NCBI GenBank assembly: GCA_910591455.2
Contig: OU342808.1
Span: forward strand, 7,711,404 to 7,775,403
Source of the DNA: Pholis gunnellus
Lineage: Eukaryota > Chordata > Actinopteri > Perciformes > Pholidae
Reading direction: 5' to 3'
Length of the DNA: 64,000 bases
Both the position numbers and the translations under genes were made by a program. Numbering within the stretch: the stretch's first letter is position 1; every line of letters starts with the position of its first letter. Of this stretch, positions 50,911 through 63,710 are shown in pieces. The notes beneath the pieces were generated by a model. It worked only from the letters and a program-made list of their open reading frames with translations. It did no database searches and was not told the origin of the DNA.

Positions 50911-53900
50911 ATGTGGTGTTTTGGAGGGATTTTTTTAATAATTTGTATCAATTCTCGAGTCGTTAATTTTTTTTTAACATTTTGCATCAAATCTGTGTAA
51001 CCTGAGACAAGAACAAATTAAACAGCTCCAAGTACGTCTCACAATACACAGTTCAGCCGACACACAGGGGCTCTCTGAACAATGTAATATATATAAATGT
51101 AAGCAAAATGTATACAGTACAGTTTTGAAACATCTGGAATTTCAGAAGAACAGTTACCCAAGTGCAACACCAAACGTGATCCCATGTAGTTGTATGCCTC
51201 AAAAATCCATAAGAAATGTAGTCTACACTTAACTTTACCTCACAGTTTTGACTGCTGTTGTAATTGCCAACAATCACTACCAACCATCAATTCCTTATAT
51301 GGGTATAATGCTTAATAATCTACCAATCTAAAAGCTCCAGTCAGTTGTTTTTTTTCAACGAATGCTAATCTGATCAGTGAGTGGTCGTGTCAACATCGGC
51401 CTGACAGAGGCGAACGTGTTGCAGCTGCAGGTGATTGCATCTGTTGTCTAACCTGAGCCGTCCACAGAGTTCACCACATGTCCCGCTGACCTCTGATCTC
51501 ATCTCTCATCACTCCCTGCAGCAACACTCACTAAGCTAGAGTGTTGAGTTTGCGTCTGCCATGTCTTCATGCGTAGAAACCTCATAAAAGGCGAGTTCAA
51601 AAGGAAATTCTACATAAGTAGGTTCTGTGTCTTCATCCTAATTCATGCACTTTTGTGAGAATTTTTCTTTTGACCAAAGGAGACACACAGAGCAGCCTCG
51701 TGCATACAAAATTGAAAAACAAATTGCGAGGATCTGGACTCTGCTGTTCTGAAATGTAATGAGACAGCTCAAAGAGAAATAGGCCAGTGTATGAGCATGT
51801 CTTTGAAGTCAAAATATACATTTGTATCGCATTCATTTGTGCTAGTTGTTCAGCACTAAATGCATTCATTCATTCATTTGCACTGCGCTGACACGAGGGA
51901 GAAAGTATCTGAATACATGAGCTTTGTTAACAGCTGGTATCTAAATATGCTTTCTGTTTCTATTCATATTTGATGATTACAAACAAGCAAGTTTTACACT
52001 GTGTAGAATACTAGATTTTAGCCAATAATTGGCATATTCTCTTTTTTTCTGCTGAAATCTAAAATATCAAAAAATCTTTACTACCCAGCGCAGATATTAT
52101 GATACAACAACTTGTCCAGAGTTTCTAAAATGTGGGTTTTTTTTGTGATACAAAGCACTTAGTCATACACAGACACAAGCTGTTATCTCCATCAGCGGGT
52201 CCGTCAGATGAATTGATATGCATACTGTAACTAGCTGCTTATTGTCCTACGACTGCGGTCCGTCTGCTCTGCGTCATCCCCAGCAGTCCGTGCAACATCT
52301 AATGATTTATATCTCAGTTGCCTGGTTCTCTACATCTTCAAGCCAGTCTCCAAGGGGCTGTGCAGTGTAACCTTACCTCCCGTCAGTCACTGGCTCGGAC
52401 CCATCCATCATCCGGGGCATAATTACTCTGTATAGCTACCTCTCCGCCTGTCACTGTAACATTCACAAGCTGTGTTCAGAAGAAGGGCGAGACCCGCATA
52501 CGTCTATTCTCAGAGTATCTGCAGAAGTGATTAGAGCTGGAGACACGCAGGCCGACCTCATCAGTGACAGAATTAGGACCTCTGAGGCAGTTTGAGGTGT
52601 ATCAGCTCCAAGCTGGAGGTGTTTACTTTTCATTTGCAACTGTGTTGTTGCGGTATAATCTTGATCTTTCTTGTTGTTGTTTTGTTTCGTTTAAGTTATT
52701 CGTACCATTGTGTCGTGGGAAAAGAATTTTCAGTGGGACAAAAATACGAGAAAAGAAAGGTGGAGAGACACAGAGAGAAGGAAGGAGGGGGCGAGGGAGG
52801 AAGGAAAAGACTGTTTTGGCTGAGTGGTTGTCTCACATGAAGAGGGGCATGCTGCGACCATATGCTAGTCCAGGTGGACTTGGTATCCAGGCAACTCTAT
52901 CAAAGCAGCGGGGGCATTTGCAATTGAATCCAGAGGACTTTTCAAACTGAGGAGTCAGAGAGAACAATGCAGCTATCATCTGTCGGCAGGTAAGATCACC
53001 TGGCCTTGCCGAGCCCGACTCTCCTTCTGGCAACTCCACAGGGAGCTCATTCAGACTTGGAAAGCAACTCGCACAAGGTGTCTGGAGGAAACACTGGCAT
53101 GTTTGTTTCATTTTGATATTCAGCAGCGAGACAGTGTCAGCACGTTCAAAGTACCGGCCAGGTGCTTAATACAAATGAGGAGAAGTTGAAATGGACAGAA
53201 AGATGCATGCACATTGGCCTGTTGTTCTCTCTCTCTCTCGCATTCAACCATTGTTTTCACACCAGCTGCAGTTAGTATGCATACAAATACGTATAATATG
53301 TTGCTGATAAACCACCAAAACAAACCATCAGTCTGATATCTTTTTGGCATACATTGTATATTCAACCTCACAACCAGTCCTCTAAAGGCTTCGCTCTTCA
53401 ATGACTACATTTAAATCACTCCTCAAATCTTTAAAACAACAAATACTTGTTGTATCAAAGCATGAACGATTTATTTCTACCAATGCATGTCCTGTACACG
53501 TGTGGGTCAAGCACGAGTCATCTCACAGAGGGCTCCTGTATGCTGCAGGGGGGTGCCAACAGGGAAATGAGCCCAAGGTCAGAAAGACACATGGAAACCT
53601 TCCTGTATGTAACCAAACACCTGCCTTTATTACTGTCCATGCAGTTGTATGTATACCTGAAAATTACCTACATAAGTAATATACTATTATTTCAAGTGTT
53701 TAAGGAATCCCAAAAAAAAAAAAAAAAAGACAAAAGTTAGGTCAGTAGATGATTGTCATTGAAAACAAATGAGATTCGATTCTGTTGGAATATTTCTCTT
53801 CAACTTGTTTCAAGAAAAATACATTTTGACGACTCAGCTCCCTGTGACTTGTGAAGATGGATACTTTTGCAGTTGCTTGGGAAGTTACTATGTGCGTTAA

Positions 53901-55663
53901 ATGCGGCATTTTCACCATTTAAGTCCTTGAGATCATATAATCTATCTTGAATTTAGCAACCAAACTTAAACGGCTGCTTGGTGAGCCAGACGAGGCTCTC
54001 GCTGTTAGTAGCTTGTAGACTTTTAATTTTCCTCTTATTTTGAAATTAGACATCTCCACAATTTTGATCGAACACATTATGTGTAAAGGGGTTTTGCATT
54101 TACTAATGCAAAATATAAATGTTTATGCACTGCACTAAAACCTGCTTCCCCAGCAAAGGAGAGCGTTGTTTTCCCCACCTGTAGTGACCTTCCCAGCAAA
54201 AGGAATTCCTCATGAAATTGCATTGTGCTCTGCGTTTTTATTAACCCTGACGAAATGGCACTGCGATAGAATTGGCTCTCCAAAGGGAAGCGGCTGGTTA
54301 GCAGAAGACGGAAGAAATAAATGGGACTAATTGTGCTGATGAGGGAAACAAAAATAACCAACAATCACCATCTCAGGGCCAAATTGATACTTTGTCAGAC
54401 AGTTGTTATTGCAGACAACACATTTTCCACAAAAAGACACAAAAGGCCATTTGCCTTACAGTACGGAATAAGCTGAATGTTAAACATACCTGTATATTCA
54501 GCAAAACATTATCAGCAGCCCCCATGAAATGCTTTATATAATAATCATATTAGTACGGCTCATTTTATTTAACTCAATCCATCTGACTCTGCGGCGAGCA
54601 GCTCGCTTGTTAATGCTGTGTCTAAACTGGAGAATGAAGGATCGACATTGAACATTTTGGAGCATTTTTGGGCTTTCTGGAATGCAGCCCAGAGAGCAGC
54701 AATGCCAAGTTTTGAGCATTATAGCTGCCAGACAGGGAAAACCAAACCTGAAACCCCTGCCTAAGGGACTCCATACGTTCGTAAAATGCAACCATTCCGC
54801 AGGCATTTAGTGAGTATGTTTGAAAAAAATATAAAATGATAATTAAAGAGGATACTTGATCTCTGAGTGTGCGTGTTAGTTGCTTACCTTAATCAAATAC
54901 AGAATGACGCAATTGCATTGCCAATAAAACAAAGAAGTGTCTTCAGAGCAGCTTTTATAATTTGTCTGTTTAAATGATCTCATTATACTGTAACATTCGG
55001 TAATGTGTTCCAGACATTGCAATACCTTGTTTGCATGCACTATGCAATATATACATGTCTGTGTAGTTTCATTACAAAACAGCACCTCAGAGGTACAAGA
55101 TGTTTGTTTGAAACTGTCACAATGTCAATACAAGCATCTGCCGCCAAGTGCAACTCTCGCATCCTTCTGAACAATGCAACAAGAAAAAAAGAAACATCTA
55201 ATACCAACCTGCTTCTGTTTCATGGTTTCAATCTTTTGCTTTAACTGTAATTTAAACACTAAATCAGTACAAAATCTGCGGACTAGGGACTGGGAATGCT
55301 CCTTGTCATTTTTTTTCTCAACACAGCAAGGCCAGAGTCCCAAGCTGCAATCTGTCTCTAATCTTCCACAGTCAGGGGCCAGCTAGGGGGAAAGGAAGTC
55401 GGTGTAGGCAGCTGTGTCGGCCGCTGAGCCTAACACACTAACGCCCTGAATCCGTTGCTCTTTTTCATGGAACTTATTTCAGACGAAATGGAGAAAGATC
55501 AAAATGTGGATGGTGCATAGTGCCGGGCCTGGGTATAATGAGTTACAGGTGGGGTTTGAATTCCCCTGCGCTGCGGCCCACAGCTCCAGATGAGCCTGAG
55601 TGCTTTCACAGGCAGCTAGCTAGAGCCCCTTTCTGATTTCAGAGTACTTTTCCATTTCAATTG

Positions 55664-55681
55664 AGCTGCTGCTGCTGCTGT
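55664..55681. repeat. Short (CTG)n run
   Basis: Five CTG units after an ATTGAG flank. Confidence 0.9.
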
Positions 55682-56053
55682 TGACATTGCCATTAAACAT
55701 CTCAAGATGCAAAAATATCTCTGTGCATGCTGGATAGTGGGAGTCTATAACAATGGAGGGTCTGTTTTAGATGCAGAGAAGTTATGAAGAAACAAGCCTC
55801 AAGCTTTTTATTTTATCTGTGCTCATTACCCTTAGGTCACATTGTTGTGAATGAATGCAAATCAAGCACAGGCATGGAAAAAAAGGAGAGGAGTGTGGAC
55901 ATGTGCGTCATGTTGGATGTGGTTAGTTGTTAATCTGTGAGATATGAGCGAGGCAGCCACCTTTAGCTTCAAAAGGTCTTAAAAGGTGAATACTTCAATG
56001 GCCCGGCGGGGTCACTATATTCCTGAGAGAGCACGGAGAAACACAAGAAACGA

Positions 56054-56075
56054 GAGGAGGAGGAGGAGGAGGAGG
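56054..56075. repeat. (GAG)n run
   Basis: Seven GAG/AGG units. Confidence 0.9.
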
Positions 56076-57313
56076 GTAGCAGACAGACATAACCAGAGCA
56101 CACAACAAGGCACTGACCACAGGCTATAGACGCTTGAACCCTGTGGTAAACTTGGGAAATGAGGTTGCCATCCCTCTCAATTTTCCCTTCAACCAAAACC
56201 TCAGCTCATATGGTAAAGATTGATCCCAGATCAAAGAGAAAAGCCAATTAGACACAGCCATCGATTTCATTTGATCACAGAAAAATGTTGTACAGGAAAC
56301 ACTTAGGTGACATCTACAGGTGCAAGTTTTAAACGTTACCTGCAACACGTTTTTTTCTCCCCCCTTTAAAAGATAAATACATGGCTCCAGCGGAAATTTT
56401 GATGGGGCCGTACGCCTCATTTTAATGGTTGTTATTACCATATACGCATTATATTGCATCTCAAAGAGTCTAGACTTTGGAGGGTGTAATTTTAAAGTCA
56501 TTTGAAGTAATTTAGACCAAAATAAGTCGATCCTTTCACTCTGGTTTGTCCCCTAGGACACCCAAGATCTTTGAACTCTTGTAGACCCCGGTGTGTATAT
56601 GTTGGTTCATGACAAGGAAACTCTATATGGGTGTGTTTCAAGACACTGATACACTAGGGTAGCCAGGTTCAGTTCACAGGTAAAGAAGAAGTCACCATTA
56701 AGGAGATAATGGACGAGGTACATTGTCAATAGGCGTGTCACACGGAGTACATACAGACTCCGACATGCATACAATTCCTCTATGTCAATCAAGAAATGTT
56801 TAGAATTTTAGAAATAAATTACAATGAATACATTATTGAAACACTTTTTTTTGTATTACTTCTTAAAAATAAGAAAGAAAAATAAGAGGAAATAATGTAG
56901 GGTTGGGAAATAAAATGTCTGCTCTGAATGATATAAATATTGCCATTAGATTAGATTTACATACAACTTATTTTGAGGTTGCTGTCTGTTTAATATTTCT
57001 GGGTGTATTAGGCATTTGGCAATGAGCAGGGATATCGGACATTTTTAATAATTTTGTTTATATATTTATTACAATAAGGTATCTAAATCTGTGATGTACA
57101 GAGCAACTGGAAGGGACTTTTTTTTTTAAGTTGAAAAATTAACCAAATCTTTGCAAAACCTTTTCATTTAAGGTTCCTGCTAAACTTTAAAGCAACTTGG
57201 AAAATAGTAATACGGAGCACCAAATTACATAAACTTACTGTTTATCAGCGACAAATGAGATAATAATTAATCAGCTATCGCAGGTTGTGGTCCCTTCGAT
57301 TCACTCCCCGCCG

Positions 57314-57350
57314 CAGCAGCAGCGCTGGGCCTCGCCAACTGTTGCTGCTG
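57314..57350. other. CAG/CTG hairpin in a GC-rich island
   Basis: CAGCAGCAGC at 57314-57323 faces GTTGCTGCTG at 57341-57350, giving a 10-bp stem with one G-T pair and a 17-bp loop. The surrounding GC-rich patch (57296-57370) stands out in AT-rich DNA. I cannot assign it to a known element. Confidence 0.5.
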
Positions 57351-57429
57351 TTTCGAGATGCTACAGCCGCAAACTGAAACTTAACATTGACCTAATGTAC
57401 AATATAACAATATAACAACAGGCATATAC

Positions 57430-57435
<6 letters not shown>

Positions 57436-57496
<61 letters not shown>
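57436..57496. repeat. (AT)30 microsatellite
   Basis: About 61 bp of uninterrupted AT. Perfectly self-complementary, so prone to cruciform formation and length change. Confidence 0.97.
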
Positions 57497-57499
<3 letters not shown>

Positions 57500-60400
57500 G
57501 GAAGAAAAATGCAGTGAGGAAAGATTGTATCCATCTATGTTAGTATATTGTTATTATATATAATAAAAAAGACAAACAATAATATAATATTAACAATAAT
57601 AAGTTAAAACAAGATAGGAAGATGAAGAATGTCAGTGTGAAATGAAAACTAATAACAAGTTTAAATTATGTTTGTGTGCTCAATGTCTTATGTAAACATA
57701 AAAAGTTACATTTCATGCTGACAACAGGTCATACAAATGTGTTAAACTGCAGTGAACTCACCAGCTGACACAGTTAAACACATCATGGCATCATATAGGT
57801 TTGTACTGTAACATTAGACATTTTTGCTTCTGTAGCTGTAACTGTATCACGCTGTGTCTCTTTCTACGCTGCAAGTGGAGTCGTCTCACTCTTGTGTCTG
57901 GCAAACAGACCAATAAACATGGAGATTATGGGGTTGTCCCCTTTAGAACATTCCATGTCACCACAAGCATAAAGCATACTAAGGATATCAAAAACTGAAA
58001 TTAGAGGCGTCTTTCTTGGAGCTCTGGGGAAACTAATACAGATACAGAATATAAACCACATGACGCATGTATTCATTTAGGGTTAGACGCTGGATGAAAT
58101 TACCATGCGTACCCAGCAGGCTGGATCTTATTATTGCCGGAACTGAAGACTTAGAGCCGTGATTCATTATATGGGGCTTATGCGAGATGAAAAATTCACA
58201 ACAGCTCGACACATCTTTTATGGATGCGGAGCGCTCATATTTACTTTTGACAGCCATGTAAGTGCAAGCAACTCAAAACATATCAGCCACAGCGTACCGC
58301 AGTGTTTAACTAAAACATCAAATTTCTCTGACAGAGGTTGCTTTCTTTGATCTTGTCCCAGAGTGCACGTAAGTAGTGTTTAAACTGTGTTTTCCTGCTG
58401 CTGTACAATACTGCCGCACTTCGGGCAAATTCCTGCCCTCGCGCTAAGTGACTGGCTTGTGTCGTGCTCTTAAGAAGATTTTGATATACTGCACTGCTAC
58501 TGATGAGATCCCAACAGAGGACAATGCTGTGCTGACATGCTCACTGGGCCAGAAACAAACTGACAGACTATGCCAAGTATTCAGTTTCTAACATCAGAGC
58601 GCATATCTCACAATACAAGTTTCCCCTCATCCTTGTTTCGCCACTACACCCTTTACTCGTCCTTTTTTTTTCTCTCCCTCCCTTGTCTTGAGGAAAAGGG
58701 CTCTTGTAACCCAACAGAGAGACACTGATCCCTGAGCACAGCATCTGCTGACAAGCCAACCTCCCATTCAGCCTTGGCTGGAGGCATGGGCCGCCGAGAA
58801 ACCCGATCCAGCTTGGCAGGGTCTCAACAATCGCTTCCTGCCCCATCCTGGGCCCACACAGCTAAGTACTCTTAATTAAAGAGGTTAACTTGTCTAAGAT
58901 GTGACCGAAGGAGAAAAAAAAAGAAAAGAAAACCGCTGAACAATCACATCACTGTTTCCTCTTCTCCAACAAAAGAGGTTTCCCTCTCTGACATGGTACG
59001 ATGTGAGCTCTGATACTTAAACAATTACATTAAAGACGAAGCAGGTAAAAGGATCCTCTTTAAATGTCTCTTTATAAGAGCCGACCACCCCACTTGGTCC
59101 AGATGGATCGGGAAGAAGAGGCAAGAGGAGGAGAGGGGAATTCATGATGTACACTTGGACAGCTCGTCGCTCTCCCTGGTCCTCTGGGAGCTCACAGAAA
59201 CCGTAACCAGAGAGGAGCAATTTTATTATTCTTTTTGGTTGGTTGTCAGCATACATATTATTGAAGAGTTAGGTCATTGCCAGAGACATCTATATTGGCC
59301 TGTGGGGCTGCCTGCTAAACGCCAAGAGAAATTAGAAATGCAAATTTATACCCAGAGATACAATATAAGAGATTCTCCTCTGTTGTTTTGGGCTTCAGAG
59401 CTATGAGCTTCCATTCTCTGGAGGCAGCCCTGCGGAACAGGCTATTCACTGCAGATTGACCAGATTGCAAATGACAGACTGTGTACAACAGGCCTGTTGT
59501 GTCTCCACAGCAAAACATACAAAGCTCATTTGATTCAGGAGCTCTGCCTTCCTACTATCCATGTTAATGTCAATTTACACAATACAAAAAAATTCAGTTT
59601 CTTTGGTGTCTTGGTTTACAGTTTAAATTCCAAGACATAAAGGAAATTACACAAACAGGAAATCCCTGCACGTACATGCCTTATGCTAATAGAAGTCAAG
59701 GCAATTTATTTTCGAGGAAAAACCTATTTTGCCCAAACATTTTTTGTTGTACACTGTAATGAAAATGTATAGTATGGCTATAGTGTTGTTGTATAACCCC
59801 ACACATGCTCTATTTCTGTGATATTTTTTTCTGTTCCGGTACTATTATTCCACTAATGTATCCTAGTACTCATCATTGCTCCAACAACCATATCCCCGCA
59901 GAGATGATTACAGTTTTATCTTTTCCTATTTTATCTTAAAAGCTTCCCCATAATTGCATCAGATATCATAAGGGAACCTTTTAATCCCTTTAAGTCATGC
60001 GTGTGTATTTAAGTAAAGGCACATTAAACCACACACAATGTGATGACGATAAACCTCTCTCGGAGTGTCTATTGAGAGCTTTCCTATAAAGTCAGAGGAG
60101 CTCCTCATCAATAAAAATGATGCCGTTTCTCATTTGTGTTAGGGTATTGATCAGCGCAGGCAGTGTATCCATTTTAATGGGGCCTCTATGGATTCAGACC
60201 TACACTACAACAGGTCTAGCCATCAAGTCCAACATATCAGATTTACCCGACAAATTTTCATTAGCTCAGTCAAAACACATCTGGCTATAGAGTGCGTCCT
60301 GAGGGGGCAAGGGGCACTCAGTTTTGTTATCATTAGCTGTCGAGACATAACCCATCTTTGGCTTCCCGCTAAGAGGCGGGAGCCAAAACTTCGGGAGCAA

Positions 60401-60565
60401 AAACAGCTGTGAATAATTCCTATTTCCATACAGGGATTTAAATTCATCCAATGGGGAGGGGGGGGAACATGTCGATGTGATTTGAATTAAGGTCCACAGG
60501 AGGCTCCGTAGCTTAAGTGAACATCTCTGAAAAGACCTTGAACTTCCTGGTGTGATGCCAGGATG
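57500..60565. other. Intergenic, no gene seen
   Basis: Mixed sequence without recognisable exons, RNA genes or transposon ends. Open frames at 58568-58846 (-) and 59155-59406 (+) have no recognisable content. Confidence 0.55.
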
Positions 60566-60570
60566 GAGTG

Positions 60571-61079
60571 TCATGGGCTGTCTTCGGAATCGCATACTAA
60601 CACAGTGCGTACTACATACTGAATCGGTATGCACTGCATACTGTGTAATAAACTAACGATTGCGTATGAAAACTGTTCACACTGAAGTACACTCAAGCAA
60701 TATGTCTTATATGCAATGACTATATGAGGTAAACGATCAAAGCTACCGCTGAATTGAAATCGTTTCAAATCAAATGTAAATCTATTTTACCTCTTCCACT
60801 CAAGTATAATATTTCCCTGTATTATTTTAAGGCAAATCAAAATTCTTAAATATTTTTGCGCTACATATTTTTTCGACAGTACATTATATATGTGAGCTCC
60901 CATGTTTTTCCTCTTATGTCACTCGACATCATTCGTGATTAATTCATCCAACGGTTAATTAAATAAACCATCTGCCTCGCAGTCTGCCATCGGACAGTCT
61001 GAAGACTTGGAGTACTACATAATCCATTTCACGCCATCCTTAGTAGTACATCAGTATGCGATTTCAAACAGAGCCATGA
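60571..61079. mobile_element. Non-autonomous inverted-repeat element (MITE-like), about 0.5 kb
   Basis: The left end (60571-60598) holds TCATGG, CTGT, TT and AATCGCATACT. The right end (61053-61079), reverse-complemented, holds TCATGG, CTGT, TT and AATCGCATACT in the same order. TACTACAT/GTACTAC words follow inside both ends. The interior is AT-rich and codes for nothing. AATCGCATACT-type ends recur in fish MITEs. Superfamily and target duplication could not be settled. A CTG run lies just outside at 61084-61102. Confidence 0.65.
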
Positions 61080-61083
61080 TGTT

Positions 61084-61102
61084 CTGCTGCTGCTGCTGCT
61101 GT
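61084..61102. repeat. (CTG)6 run
   Basis: CTG triplets immediately to the right of the inverted-repeat element. Confidence 0.9.
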
Positions 61103-61109
61103 TGGTCAC

Positions 61110-61710
61110 CTTCCTCTTTCCTTCCCGTTTTTAGCCTGCAGGGATCAATGTCGAGAAGAGATGCTAATCGCCGTGCCAACATGCGGCAGCACAACTCATT
61201 AGTGTACATGCATACCTCACACCAGGATTTCTGTCTGCGTTTCAACGGGAGCACATTAGTCTTGTGTTGAAGCTCTATCATTGATCCGGTGTTTGTCCCG
61301 TGGAACGCTAGACTGGTAGCTTAGCAAAGGTCCCCGGCTGCACCAAACACGGGTCACCCCTTCACCCACCCATCCTCCATCTAGCATCAAGCCTCACTTT
61401 CTCCCCAGTCCTTCAGCGCAGTCACATAATAAGCTATGATTGCTGCTCAATCTCTGTCTTTTTCAGAGACAGGCCGTACGACATGCCTGGACCCCGAATT
61501 GAGTCTGCATGTAAAAACTCATTACTGCTGGGTGATGGATGAAGCCTTTTTTTTCATAGTGTGCAGCTGTAATAAACGATCAATGGGGAAGCATGTGTCG
61601 CACAAATCATCCTGTACACAATGCCTTTACTGGCATCAATATTCTGTTTGAGGGGTCTTGTTTTCGGCTCTCAGGGTCAATACTAATAGACCAGTGCACA
61701 GATTGGAGAT
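61110..61710. other. Spacer between two transposable elements, no gene seen
   Basis: Single-copy sequence without a recognisable feature. Confidence 0.6.
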
Positions 61711-61713
61711 CCT

Positions 61714-62650
61714 CAGGGGCGAATTCACAAAGAGTGGACAGCGGCCGCTGATGGCAATATGACTTGCGCGTCATTTGCAACCGCTATCTGCTCCGTCTCA
61801 AGGTCCGATTCACCAAAGATACTGAGAAAATGATACTACAGTGCAAACACATACTGCAGCTGCAGTGCAATTTGCCCTTTTTTTCATCTGATTGTAATTT
61901 CCCATGTGGCACGGCATAACTGCGTTTGAGGCCAATGTGTCGGTTGTGAGGGGTGAAAGTCAGCTTGAGCCAGCTCGACGCACTGAGTTGATTAAGGCCG
62001 GGCTCGAGGCAGTTAACTTCTCTCCTATCAATGTGCCCATAGCACAAATATGCCGGGCGGGTAAAATAATGAAAATATGAATTACAAGAGTTTTTTGAGT
62101 CTATTTTTTGTGTTGATCAAATACCTGCAGCCATCCCACGGCGGCCAAAACGACAAGTGCGTCTTCCAATTAATGGGCACTGCAGCGAGATTTCATTGAT
62201 AATTTAAATCCTGTTTTTTTTGTTTTCTTGTGTATTTTCAAAAATGACATGTCGGGGAGCTTTACTCATTTATTTTTCATTGCTTCCTGTCACTGCATCT
62301 CAAAATAAATGAAGTTGAGCGGAGATCCCTTATACGCTTCAGTTACCACCAACTCTCTGAAGATGCTAATGATTTCACTGTAACTGCGTGTGGCTATGAG
62401 CACTTTGTGAGTTGGACTTTTTTTGCAATGAGGCATATTTGCATAGAAAGGGACCAGATTTACACCAAATGTCTGCATAATACCTCATTTAAATATGTGA
62501 AAATAGAACAGGAGCACAGAGGCACTATTTGCTTGGCAGCGCAGTTACGGGTTAATTTCGCCCTTTGCAGTTGCTTTAAGATTTACACGCTTTCTTTTTT
62601 GTCTTAGCTGCGGGTTTAGCGGCCATGCAATCCTTTTGAATTTGCCCGTG
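61714..62650. mobile_element. Non-autonomous hAT-like DNA transposon, apparently full length (937 bp)
   Basis: The left end CAGGGGCGAATTCACAAAGA is matched by the right end, which reads CACGGGCAAATTCAAAAGGA when reverse-complemented. GGCCGCT follows shortly inside both ends. CAGGGGC ends are typical of hAT elements, and GCGAATTCACAAAG wording is familiar from fish genomes. The interior has no transposase; the frames at 61784-62047 (-) and 62407-62607 (+) are by-products. An 8-bp target duplication is not clear: flanks GAGATCCT and TAACATCC agree only partly. Confidence 0.7.
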
Positions 62651-62654
62651 TGTA

Positions 62655-63085
62655 ACATCCAATCCAAGACTAGTGCATGTCCTTGAGGCTTACATCATTG
62701 TCTTTTAACAGTCTAGTAGTTTCATATTTTTTCAATTTTAGGTTTCTATCCAGGTAAAATACAGTCATAATGACAAAGCAAGCATGAAATATTTCAATAT
62801 TTCAAACATCTAGCAACATTTTCTGCACACTCCATCTTCATTAATTCTGTAGCCCAGATAGCTATAGGTGCATACATATGTGCATGGCTCAATTTTGGGA
62901 AATGAGCTCATAACTTGAGGTTCATTCAAATTAGGGCAGTAAATCTCTTTTAATTAAAGAAATGAAACACTTTCTTGCGATTTTAAACGAACACGTTGAG
63001 ATGAAGTGTTTCTAATTGCCAAAAACACTGAGTAAGCATGGTGTCTGTCAGGGGTGTGCCAGGGGAATAACTCAAGCCAGCATGA
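62655..63085. other. Intergenic, no gene seen
   Basis: AT-rich single-copy sequence between the hAT-like element and the SINE-like stretch. Confidence 0.6.
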
Positions 63086-63087
63086 GC

Positions 63088-63141
63088 CTTGTGGTAATAT
63101 TAGGAAGTGATCTTGAGACCAGAAGGTTTAATTCCCCAGGT
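63088..63141 (+). mobile_element. Possible tRNA-derived SINE relic
   Basis: AGTGATCTTGAGACCAGAAGG is followed by a degenerate B box, GGTTTAATTCC (63125-63135), and CCAGG. This wording resembles the tRNA-like head of fish SINEs. No good A box, cloverleaf or tail is visible, so it is not a functional tRNA gene. Confidence 0.3.
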
Positions 63142-63652
63142 AGCTCCATTAAGAAATGTGATGGGTCAAAGTTAATGAGGTGGGGTCCACCGTGTGGCTC
63201 ACATGCTCAAACCTGCAGGGAGGTGTGCTCTACTGCACTAATCACCCCAATGAACGTTAGACAGCAATCAAGTATGACAACTTGAAAGCAGAAGCATAAA
63301 GGATCTGCAGCACAGTTTAATTCCATGTATTCCATGAACGAGGAAAGATTCCTCTGAAGGTCACAGTACAAAACAGTCGGCGAACCGGTCGTGAGCAGAT
63401 TACATCAATGATCAGATAACGGTTAATAAAACTGCTAATTAGGATATTAATGGACTGCAGCCACTGTTAATTTAATAACTGATGGATAGTGTCAAACTGT
63501 AATGGAATATCCTGCGCCTAAATTGGGCAAATAAGTAATAAAATGTGTTAATGTTAATGTGACGAAGTTAAAAGTAATTAGTGGTAATTAATCTAAGTCT
63601 ATGCTTGTACCTGGAAAGTTACACATAGGGTTTTGCCCTATGAGCAAGGTTC

Positions 63653-63654
<2 letters not shown>

Positions 63655-63706
<52 letters not shown>
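63655..63706. repeat. (GT)26 microsatellite
   Basis: Perfect GT run preceded by TTCGC. Confidence 0.97.

Positions 63707-63710
<4 letters not shown>

Larger units (their letters stand above)
50915..57300. other. Intergenic, no gene seen
   Basis: Single-copy sequence with a purine-rich tract near 52735-52810 and GAG and CTG triplet runs. Some frames are open (52564-52950, 56124-56501) but show no recognisable domains and no consistent splice sites. Confidence 0.55.

Noticed and set aside
52564..52950. 128-codon + frame
   Set aside because: Its middle is a low-complexity K/R/E/G stretch from a purine tract, with no domain or splice support.
63125..63135. B-box-like GGTTTAATTCC as an intact tRNA gene
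   Set aside because: No acceptor stem, A box or cloverleaf can be drawn around it. At best it is a SINE relic.
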